Source: Mastigamoeba balamuthi (taxonomy: Eukaryota > Evosea > Mastigamoebida > Mastigamoebidae). Taken from it: a DNA stretch of 23,329 nt. The translations under genes and the position numbers were made by a program. Every line of letters starts with the position of its first letter. Position 1 is the stretch's first letter. The notes under the pieces were generated by a model that saw only the letters and a program-made list of their open reading frames with translations, searched no databases and was not told the DNA's origin. The DNA lies in assembly GCA_902651635.1 (NCBI GenBank), contig CACRSC010001925.1, positions 587,662-610,990 of the forward strand. Reading direction: 5' to 3'. Below, one piece after another: positions 9,261 to 16,879 of the stretch.

Positions 9261-10414
9261 TCACTTGAAGCTCTTGAAGATGCGCCCGGGGCCCAGCGTG
9301 TCGTAGGCCACCGAGAGGTACGTCGCGATCGAGAGGGGCTCTGCGACCTCGAACTCGCCCAGCAGGTCGGGCACGCCGGCCTTGGCCAGCGCCTCGAAGG
9401 CCGCGCGGACCCTCTGCTCCCTCGGCTGCTGGCGTGCGGCCTCCCAGTCCAGCAGGTCCGGCCTCAGCTTCGCGGCCAGCGCGCAGAACGCCAGCCCGTC
9501 GTACCAGCACTGGCCAAAGTCGGCCAGCTCGACGCCGTCGCAGCGCTTGGTGACCAGGCGGCACCAGTGCAGGATCGTCTCCATCGACTCCTGCGCCGCT
9601 GTGCCCCCCGCCGCCCCCGAAGCCCGCGCCCGCGGCCGCCGGGTCCGCGGGCCGCGTCGACAGCTTGCTGATGCCCGCCACGTTGGGCTGCTGGGCCCGC
9701 GCGGCCTCGATCTGCTCGCGCATGATCTCGCGGACGCTGCGCTCGCGCGTCTCGGCCTCCGCGGGCTGCGGAGACGACGCGGCCGCCGGCCCCTCGCCCG
9801 CGGCGCTGCGCTGCGCCGCAGAGGCGTCGGCCCGCGACCGCTCCTCCGCGCGGGCCTTGCGCTCGAGCTCCTCCTGCCGCAGGCGCGCCTCGGCCTCGGC
9901 CTGCTTGCGCTGCTGCTCGAAGCGGTACTCGTCCTCGACGCGCTGCGGAAAACACGCGGCAGGCGCGCCCGGTTCAATTGAAAAACGCCAAGAGACCCGG
10001 CGCGAGACGGCCGCGGTGCGGGGGCAGGGCCGGGAGGGTGCCGGGTAGCGGGGCGGAAGCGCGGAGAAACGGGCGGAAGCGTGGGGAGAAGCGGGGGGGG
10101 GGGCTCACCTGGCGCTCGGACTGCGATCTCAGCTCTGCGGCCTTCCTGCCCTCGTCGAGCGACTTCTGCGAGGCCTGGCGCTTGCGCTCCTCCTCCTTGG
10201 CCCTGTCCTCGGCGGCCTGTGCGGCGAGAGGCGTTGGTGCGCTGATTTTGCCGTTGTAAGCCGTTGCGAGAACGGCTGGGGAACCTTGGCCTCCTTGGCC
10301 CTCATGGCCTCCTCACGCTTCCTCTGGTTCTGCACGGCAGCGACGACACGTCAGCCCGGGACACGGTCGACCGGTCGCACGCACCTCCAGGATGCGCTTG
10401 GTACGCTCGTCCAT
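9261..10414 (-). CDS. Coiled-coil plus C-terminal calponin-homology (CH) domain protein
   Basis: Exons by splice phase are 10414-10385, 10329-10285, 10216-10109 and 9942-9261; all junctions are phase 0. Donors are GTGCGT, GTTCCC and GTGAGC; acceptors GTGCAG, GCACAG and CCGCAG. The start is ATG at 10414 (MDERTKRILENQRKREEAMR). The first 130 or so residues are charged Glu/Arg/Lys coiled coil. The last 105 are a CH domain, from ESMETILHWCRLVTKRCDG through WYDGLAFCALAAKLRPDLLDW to SIATYLSVAYDTLG, a fold that binds actin or related partners. The coiled-coil frame and the CH frame differ by one base near 9600. Either one extra base sits in a G run (287 residues if corrected) or a 91-base intron, 9681-9591, is spliced out (257 residues). 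I prefer the indel because the candidate intron lacks the CTRAC branch motif seen in other introns. Confidence 0.75.
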
Positions 10415-10637
10415 CGGTCCGAAACAGGCTCACGGCAGCAGCCGAGATAGCACTGCGGTAACACGCAAAGACGGAAAGACCGCCGAACGGTTTGATCTTT
10501 GGTACACCAGAAAATATCAACATGTAGATTTGCTTTGTCGGTTGAGAATAAAGTAGGAATGGCGCGGATCTTTCCGCGCTCCTTCTCAGGAGCGGTTAAC
10601 CCCCCTAATGACGAAACACAGTGGGGGGTCGACAATT

Positions 10638-11161
10638 TTAGTGCCAGCACAGCGCCACGCGCTTGAATTCGCTGCCCTGCAGCACGATGGCGTCGCGCGA
10701 GGGGTGGCTGAACGGCACGCGGTGGCGCGAGACCTCGAGGCAGTCGTCCGCGAACTCGCTGACGTGCCCTCGCACCCTGTTGAGCAGCATGTTGCCGCTC
10801 GCCCTGGTCTTGACTGCATTATTTAGGGGGAGAGGGCAGTCAGTGGGCCACACATATGAGGGGACCAGTGCTGTCTGGGCAAGCTGGGCGCACAGATGCA
10901 CTGCTCGAAGGTGCCGTCGGGCTCGAACGAGATGACCACCATGCGCTTGGCGAAGGTGCACGCCCACGTGCCCACGAGCTGGGTGGAGGGCCTTGGGGGT
11001 GAGTGTTGTGTTGGCGTGTCTCTCTGTCTTCTCTCTCTGTGTGGTCTCCCAGTGTGTGTGGGCCTCTGTGTCGAGTGGGGCACACGGCACGCGGGGCGCA
11101 CCTCCTTGTGGGTGTCGGGGACACGCGAGGGGGTCTCGAGAGTGCTTTCGGTGGCACCCAT
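10638..11161 (-). CDS. Unrecognised 106-residue protein, possible N-myristoylation
   Basis: Three exons, 11161-11102, 10978-10894 and 10813-10638, join in phases 0 and 1. Both donors are GTGCGC; acceptors are CACCCAG and ATGCAG. The product starts MGATESTLETPSRVPDTHKE, continues LVGTWACTFAKRMVVISFEP then DGTFEQCIFKTRASGNML, and ends FKRVALCWH with TAA. MGxxxS at the start fits the N-myristoylation consensus. The GTW near residue 23 followed by alternating strands (ISFEPDGTF) resembles small lipocalin-like beta-barrels, but no family is assigned. The exon joins restore one continuous frame, which supports the model. It may be a membrane-tethered small beta protein; function unknown. Confidence 0.6.
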
Positions 11162-11577
11162 GTGGCCGGTGTGCGGGCGGAGCAGCCAGCGAGAGCAGGG
11201 AAGGGGCTCGTGTGGCCTGCGTGAGTTACCACAAGGAAAAAGAAAAGAGAAGAAATATTGCTGACGTATACCTATCTGCTTCGTCACAGAAAAGGCTCAA
11301 AACATATCCCGCCTTCTCCAGTTTTCGTTTGCTGATGCCAAGGAATTCCCGAACACGGCCTCCTCCTCCCCGACGACCTGCGGCTCCCCGCGACGCCAGA
11401 GGCCCCCCGCGTCCTTTTCCTCCCGTCGGTCGTCCACCGAGAACACACAGCGAGAAGGACACGACAGTTAGATTCTCCTTAATGGATAGATATTCCTGTG
11501 GGGCTCGATGACGCCAGCAGGCAGATTCTCCGCCTCCTGTCTATCTAGATACTTCTGCTGAGAGAACCGCCGCGCAC
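11162..11577. promoter_or_regulatory. Divergent promoter region (small protein gene / C9orf85-like gene)
   Basis: This 416-base gap separates two head-to-head genes. It contains GGATAGATAT at 11484-11493 followed by TCCTGTGG, CTATCTAGATA at 11541-11551, and AGATTCTCC at 11470 and 11523. Similar AT-rich blocks precede other genes here. On the side of the - strand gene there is a purine-rich A/G block (11234-11254) and GACGTATACCTATCTGC. I see no gene in the gap. Confidence 0.45.
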
Positions 11578-12319
11578 ATGAGCTCCTCCGTGTCCACGGG
11601 GCCGCCCAAGAAGGGCCCGCCCAAGCACCAGAACACGTTCGCCTTCCGGCACAACCCGCACAGCCGCAAGACCAACGCGATCGCGTCGCTGCCCAACGAG
11701 GGCCTCTGCCAGCACTGCGCCGACGTCATCGAGTGGCGCAAGAAGTACCGCAAGTACAAGCCCCTCTCCCAGCCCGCCTCCTGGTACGCCCCTGCCCCTC
11801 CTCCTCCTCCTCCTCCCTCTCCCCCCAAGGCACTGACAGACCGCTCTGCCCCGCAGCACGCTCTGCAAGCAGAAGACCGTCACGCACGCGTACCACACTG
11901 TGTGCCCGGCGTGCGCCCGCGCCAAGGGCATCTGCGGCAAGTGCGCGCAGACAAGGCCCGTCATCAAGTAAGAAATGCCTGCGCCACGTCATCTGCCCTC
12001 CTTTCTCCTCCTTGCCGCATGGCCAACCCCCGTGTCGCCTGCTGCCAGGGAAGTGCAGTCGGACGCTGATAGGCAGAGGGAGGAGCAGATGCTCAAGGAC
12101 CGCATCAAGGAGATGAGCGAGCGCGAGCGCAGGGCGTTCTACAGGCAGCTCGACAAGGAGCAGCAGGAGGAGGAGGGCGAGGGCGGGTGCTGCGGCGGAG
12201 CCTGCAAGCAAAAGCACGAGCACAAGGGCGGCGACCACGAGTGCTCCTCGTGCGACGACAGCGACTGCGAGAGCTGCGACGACGACGATGATGACGATGA
12301 TGAGGGAGAGTCACACTAG
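11578..12319 (+). CDS. C9orf85-like (DUF2039) cysteine-rich protein
   Basis: Three exons, 11578-11783, 11857-11967 and 12049-12319, join in phase 2 twice to give 195 residues. Donors are GTACGC and GTAAGA; acceptors CCGCAG and TGCCAG. The N-terminal 30 residues include GPPKKGPPKHQNTFAFRHN. The core has paired cysteines CQHC-like (LCQHCADVIEWRKKYRKYKP), CTLC, CPAC and CGKC, which together suggest two zinc sites. This order is that of the conserved eukaryotic C9orf85/DUF2039 family, whose function is not well established. A helix DRIKEMSERERRAFYRQLDK follows. The tail is Cys/His-rich (GGCCGGACKQKHEHK) and ends in an Asp run from about 12279. The ATG at 11578 is the first in frame. Confidence 0.85.
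11971..11991 (+). repeat. 21-base intronic inverted repeat, left copy
   Basis: These 21 bases, beginning AGAAATGCCTGCGCC, start three bases into intron 2 of the C9orf85-like gene and are the exact reverse complement of 12909-12929 in intron 1 of the DHHC gene. Read in the sense direction of each host gene, both copies have the same orientation. Confidence 0.8.
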
Positions 12320-12367
12320 GGTGCAATTCCAGGAAATATTGGAAATCTGGCCCAATTCCATCCGCGG
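12320..12367. other. 48-base convergent intergenic gap
   Basis: The gap lies between the stops of the C9orf85-like (+) and DHHC (-) genes. It contains GGAAATATTGGAAATCTGG, loosely like sequence near 13318-13345. Both 3' ends and poly(A) sites must fit here or overlap the opposite gene; no AATAAA is present. Confidence 0.5.
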
Positions 12368-13528
12368 TCACACGATATCTTCCAGAGGGGCGTTCTCGCC
12401 GGACACCGGCCACTCCCTGCCGCTGCCCAGGTGGCCACCGGCGTGCGGCACGAACCCCCAGAACAGGTACTGGCTGTGCGGCACGCCGAAGAACTCGTGG
12501 AGGTTCCTCTCGACACCCAGGTCGTAGATATTCTTCCACTTCTGCGTCACGCGGAGAATCTCTGAGTCACCGGGAGAAGGGGCATCGGCGCACCATGTGC
12601 CTGACCCTGTACTTGAGGCCGTAGTACCTGTTGACGTAGAACTCCACGGTGGTCTGGTTGGTGAACACGAGGTACGAGTGCCAGGCGAACATGGCCAGCA
12701 GCGCCACGAGCACCGCGAGGCAGAGGATGAACGTGAACGTCACGGTGCCCCGCGAGTACACCTGGCGGTACACCGAGCGCCGGTCGGCCAGCGCGGCCAT
12801 CAGCGGCATGCACATCATGTCGACGTACGCGCACGCCGTGCTCAGGTACAGCAGAAAGTTGTAGAAGAACCTGTGGTTCCTGTGCCCCACGCAGTTGGCC
12901 ACCCAGACTGACGTGGCGCAGGCATTTCTCAGATCCCGATTCCCCCTGAATGAAATATCTCCCCCCTCCCACGCGCACTGCAGTGGTGGTCCATGCGCAG
13001 GACGCACTTGCCGCAGACGCGGCAGTGGTGGGCCCGGGCGCATCTCAGCGCCCCGCACTTGCGGCAGCAGTCCTGCGGGTCCGCGGCGCACGAGGCCAGC
13101 GCGACCTGCCCGCCGGGCGCCGCGGGGGCCGAGGCAGCGGCGTCGGTGCTCGACGAGGCGAGCGACCCGTACTCCTCGGGCGAGACGTTGCGCGGCGGCA
13201 GCAGGCGCGGGCAGTCGCCGGGGCTGACGACGACGGCCATGACGTAGTTGTACAGGATGCAGTACGTGACGTAGACGGAGATCGCGGTGTCGGCGGCGAG
13301 GAAGATCCACCAGCGGATATTTCTATCTTGGATTTGGGAATCTGGCGAGGGGCCCGGGCCGTGCGCGTAGGGCATCAGCGTCGTGAAGTGGACGACGGCG
13401 ACGAAGCTGATCAGGACCACCGCCAGGCAGACGAACGCGGGGCCCGCCAGGCGCACGAGGCGCTCCCCGGCGCCCTGCACCAGCCTTACCGCCCTCCTCA
13501 CTCCCCGCAGCACGCGCTTCCGCAGCAT
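12368..13528 (-). CDS. DHHC-type protein S-acyltransferase (palmitoyltransferase)
   Basis: Exons are 13528-12979, 12907-12594 and 12541-12368, joined in phases 1 and 0, giving 345 residues. Both donors are GTGCGC. The start is ATG at 13528; the frame extends upstream only through a GTG. Two membrane segments (VCLAVVLISFVAVVHFTTLM and a second from WWIFLAADTAISVYVTYC) precede the Cys-rich domain. This runs from CCRKCGALRCARAHHCRVCG to MDHHCIWVANCVG and holds the zinc ligands and the catalytic DHHC Cys. Two more membrane segments follow, then TTVE (the TTxE motif) and NIYDLGVERNLHEFFG, the usual cytosolic C-terminal element. The family transfers palmitate to cysteines on membrane-associated proteins at the Golgi, ER or plasma membrane. 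Intron 1 carries one copy of the 21-base inverted repeat. The gene shares a promoter region with the mannosidase. Confidence 0.9.
12909..12929 (-). repeat. 21-base intronic inverted repeat, right copy
   Basis: This is the exact reverse complement of 11971-11991. It lies at the 3' end of DHHC intron 1, its last base being the second-last base of the intron, so the shared sequence includes the acceptor context ending CACGTCA|G. Confidence 0.8.
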
Positions 13529-13702
13529 CGCGCCCGCGCGCCCTACACCCACGCGACACAGCGATAGAGATATGGATAGATATCTAGATTCTGTCTGAGT
13601 GAAATTCTAGATTCCCTGGAGGATCTTTTTCGTTGGGGAATCCTCTCAGAAAATCAGGCCCTATCTTCTGCATTCCTGACTGCTGCTCGGCGCGCGGTTC
13701 TC
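13529..13702. promoter_or_regulatory. Bidirectional promoter (DHHC / mannosidase)
   Basis: The 174 bases separate two head-to-head start codons, so both genes must start here. It contains GATAGAGATATGGATAGATA at 13563-13582 followed by TCTAGATTCTG, then TCTAGATTCCC at 13606-13616. The same words appear before the C9orf85-like and NC2-beta genes. No classic TATAAA is seen. Confidence 0.55.
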
Positions 13703-15583
13703 ATGCGTGCAAACTGCAATCTCGCGGTGCTGCTGGGCGCGTGCGTGGCCGTCAGCACGGTCTCGGTGCTCGTGATGACGGCGCACCACCCCAGCTGCCC
13801 CCGTGCCGCGCCCCCCGCGCCTCCGCCCGCGCCGCCCACGCCCCCCGCGCCCGCCGCCTGCGCCGCGTCTGCGCCGCCCCCGCAGCTGCCGCCCGCCGGC
13901 CCCGTGCTGCACTTTGTCTCGCACACGCACTGGGACCGCGAGTGGTACCTCAGCGCCGAGGCCCTGCGCGGCAAGCTGGCGCGGCTGGTGCGCAGCGTCC
14001 TCGACGACGCCGAGCGCGCGCCCTACGCCTACGAGTTCCTCCTCGACGGCCAGGCGCTGCCGCTCGCCGACTGGCGCGCCGTCGCCCCTGCCCGCGACCG
14101 CGCGCGCCTCGAGCGGGCGCTGCGCTGCGGCCGTGTCAGCGCGGGCCCGTGGCTCGTGCAGCCCGACGAGTTCCTGAGCTCGGGCGAGTGCCTCGTGCGC
14201 AACCTGCTCGAGGGCGCGCGGGAGGCGCTGGCGCTGGGCGCGGGCAGCGCGCTGCGCGTGGGGTACCTGCCCGACGCCTTTGGCCACGCGAGCCAGATGC
14301 CGCAGCTGCTGCGCGGCTTCAACATCACCGCCGCGGCGTTTGCGCGGGGCGCCGACAGCTCCGCGGCGGGCAGGTTCGACGCCACGTGGACCGGCCCCGA
14401 CGGCAGCTCTGTGCAGGCGGCTGTCCTGCAGGGCTTCTACTGCGCCGCGGGCGGCACTCCCGAGACCGTCAAGGCACTCAGCACTCCCAGCTCCCCTCTT
14501 TGCTCTCACTGCTCTCTGCTCTCCCTCTGTTCTCTCCGCTCTCTCTCTCTCTCTGCTCTCTCTCTGTTCTCTCTGACAGACGACCGGCGTGCGCAGGGCA
14601 CAGTGTCGTGGCTGAGGGAGAAGGCGGCGTGGGGCGCGGGCAAGGCGGCCACGCGGCACGTGCTGCTGCTCAACGGCTGCGACCACACCGGCACCGACGC
14701 GTGGGCGCACAACGTTGAGGCGGCGGCCGCGGAGCTCGCGAGGCACAACATCACCGTCGTCCGCTCGTCGCTCTCCAAGTACCTCGCCGCGGTCGCCGCC
14801 GAGTCGTCTGCCGCCGGCCTGCAGCTGCCCGCGCTGCGCGGCGAGCTCAGGGAGGGCGTCCAGGGCCTCGCGGGGACGCTCAGCGCGCGCCCGAGGCAGA
14901 AGCGGCTCGCGTGGCAGGCCACGAGGGTCCTCGAGCAGTGGGCCGAGCCGCTGTCGTCGATGCTCATGGCGATGGCCGGGGCCAGCGACCCGCCGCACAG
15001 CCTGCGCGAGCGCACGGAGCTCGCGTGGCGGCTGCTGCTCGGGTCGATGCCGCACGACAGCGCCGGCGGCTGCGTGGTCGACGACGTCGCCGACGACGTG
15101 CGGTCGCGGCTCAAGCGCTCGCTCGAGCTCAGCGCGCAGGTCGCCTACGAGGCGGCCGTCGGCGTGGCCGCGCTGACCGAGGTGCCCCGGCGCCAGCTCA
15201 GGGGCAACATGGCCTACGTCACCGCGTTCAACCCGTCGCCCCAGCGCCGCTCGGACATCGTCGTCGTCGACGTCGACGCGCTGCCCGAGAGCGTGCGCCC
15301 CTCGTCTGCGGGCGTCGACGTCAGCGTCGTCCAGGTCAACACGGGCATCCAGGTGCCCGCGCGGGTCCTCAGGGTCCTCGGCGAGGGCTCCGACTGTGCG
15401 CACCTCACCCGGCGCTCCCTCCCCCTCAAACCCCCCTGCCAACGCCCGCTGGCGCGCTCTCCGCAGTCGTCGTGCCGGACCACGACTTCCGCAAGGTCAC
15501 CAAGTCGCTGCGGTTCCGCGTGGCGCTGATGGCCGACGTCCCCGCCGTCGGCTACGCGACGTACCTGCTGGAGTTCACCCCAG

Positions 15584-15615
<32 letters not shown>

Positions 15616-16827
15616 CGGGCAGCTGAGGGCGCCCGGGCCAACAGCACCGGCGACGTCCCCGTGCGCATGTCGAACGACGCCTACGCGCTCGAGTTCCGCG
15701 GCGACGGCACTGTCGCCGTGGCGCTCAGGGGGGCCGACGAGGCGCCCCTGGAGATGCAGCTCGAGCTGACGGGCGACACGGGCAACACGTACGTCTACGG
15801 CCCCACGAGGCCCGAGCCCGCGCCGGCGCTCCGGTGCCACGGCGTCGACAGCGACCCGAGGCTGTTCAGCCGCGTCGACTGCGCGTTCGCGTTCGAGCGA
15901 GTCTCGGGCACGGCGCTGTTCGTGCTGCCGGCGGGGTCGGCGCCTGTGCGGGTGCGCGTGGAGCTGTCCAACGACGGCAGGTCCAACTACCGCCTGCAGG
16001 CGGCGTTCCGGCCGAGGGGCTGGGAGTACCAGAGCCACTTCAGCGACACGCCGTTCGACGTCGTCAGCCGCGCGGCGGCGGAGCCCTCGCTGCCGCTGTG
16101 GAGCTTCTTCGGGGCGGCGTCCAACGCGAGCGCCGCCGGCTTCGTCGTCGCCGCCCGCGGCATGAACGAGTACTCGGCGGCCGCCGGCGCCCTGGGGCTC
16201 ACGCTCATGCGCGCCGTCGACTCGACGCGCGACTGGGCCGACTTCGACACGCCCGGGGCCCGCGAGCCCGGCGACCACGCGTTCGAGTTCGCCGTCGTGC
16301 CGTGGGGTGGCCAGCTGCCCCTGGACAAGGCCATCCTCGAGGCGCGCCGCTTCGCCAGCCCCATGGCGGCCCTGCAGCCGCTGCTCGGCGCCGTCGAGGT
16401 GTCGCAGCAGTCGCGGATGGTCTTCGCCGTGGCCTCGGAGCTCGAGCTGATCGCCAAGGCGGCGGGCGAGCGGCGGAGGGCCGTCGGCTGGGGCGCGCGG
16501 CCGATGACGGAGTTCCTGTACGGGGGCCCGGTGCCGGCGAGGCCGTTCGCGTCCACGGGGTCCCTCGTCGAGACCTCGCCGTCGGTCGTCGTGCTCAGCG
16601 CTGTGAAGCAGGTCTCAGGCGGCAGCAGGGGCGGCACGGTCATCGTGCGCGTGTACAACCCAACTTTGTTCCACGTGAACGCGCACGTCGAGACGCCGCT
16701 GCTGCAGTGGGCCAGGGCGAGCAGGTGCACCGTCGCCGAGGCAGAGTGCGTCGCGCTGCAGACCGTCGCCTCGGTGAACGTCCCCCTCCCTCCCAAGGCC
16801 ATCGCGACCATCGCGCTAGAGCCCTGA
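13703..16827 (+). CDS. GH38 alpha-mannosidase, secretory, signal-anchored
   Basis: Exons are 13703 to about 14473, 14597-15395 and 15467-16827, about 974-976 residues. The first intron starts at GTCAAG (14468) or, as a GC-AG intron, at GCACTC (14474); the reading frame is the same. A CTGAC lies 25 bases before its CGCAG acceptor. The second donor is GTGCGC. Residues 7-26 are hydrophobic, a signal peptide or type II anchor, followed by a Pro/Ala-rich stem. The catalytic domain opens with HFVSHTHWDREWY (zinc ligands H76, D78) and has GYLPDAFGHASQMPQL with nucleophile D191; LNGCDHTG supplies another likely zinc His. HTHWDRE resembles bacterial-type and MngB-like members more than Golgi mannosidase II. 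Several NxS/T sites are present. It would trim alpha-mannose from glycans in the secretory or endolysosomal system. Confidence 0.9.
14508..14577 (+). repeat. CT-rich microsatellite in mannosidase intron 1
   Basis: The tract is almost pure C and T with (CT)n runs broken by single G. It fills the polypyrimidine region of the intron and happens to keep the reading frame open, giving a Ser/Leu-rich false peptide if the intron were retained. Confidence 0.75.
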
Positions 16828-16879
16828 AACAATACCGTTATTACTCAGCAGCGCGCGGGAGGAGGGCCCGCCAGCGGCG
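16828..16879. other. 52-base convergent intergenic gap
   Basis: The gap separates the mannosidase stop (+) from the stop of the villin-like gene (-). It holds an AT-rich AAACAATACCGTTATTACTC just after the mannosidase stop. I see no gene or clear poly(A) signal. Confidence 0.5.

Noticed and set aside
12567-12596. DHHC protein ending CPFSR at the TGA near 12567
   Set aside because: A 52-base intron with a GTGCGC donor (12593-12542) joins in phase to NIYDLGVERNLHEFFG, the expected C-terminal element of the family.
12929-13552. Start of the DHHC protein at 13552
   Set aside because: That codon is GTG on the - strand. The first ATG in frame is at 13528, before the first membrane segment.
13661-15442. 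593-codon - strand frame opposite the mannosidase
   Set aside because: Repetitive Arg/Gly/Ala composition without domains; the + strand encodes a clear GH38 enzyme with catalytic residues.
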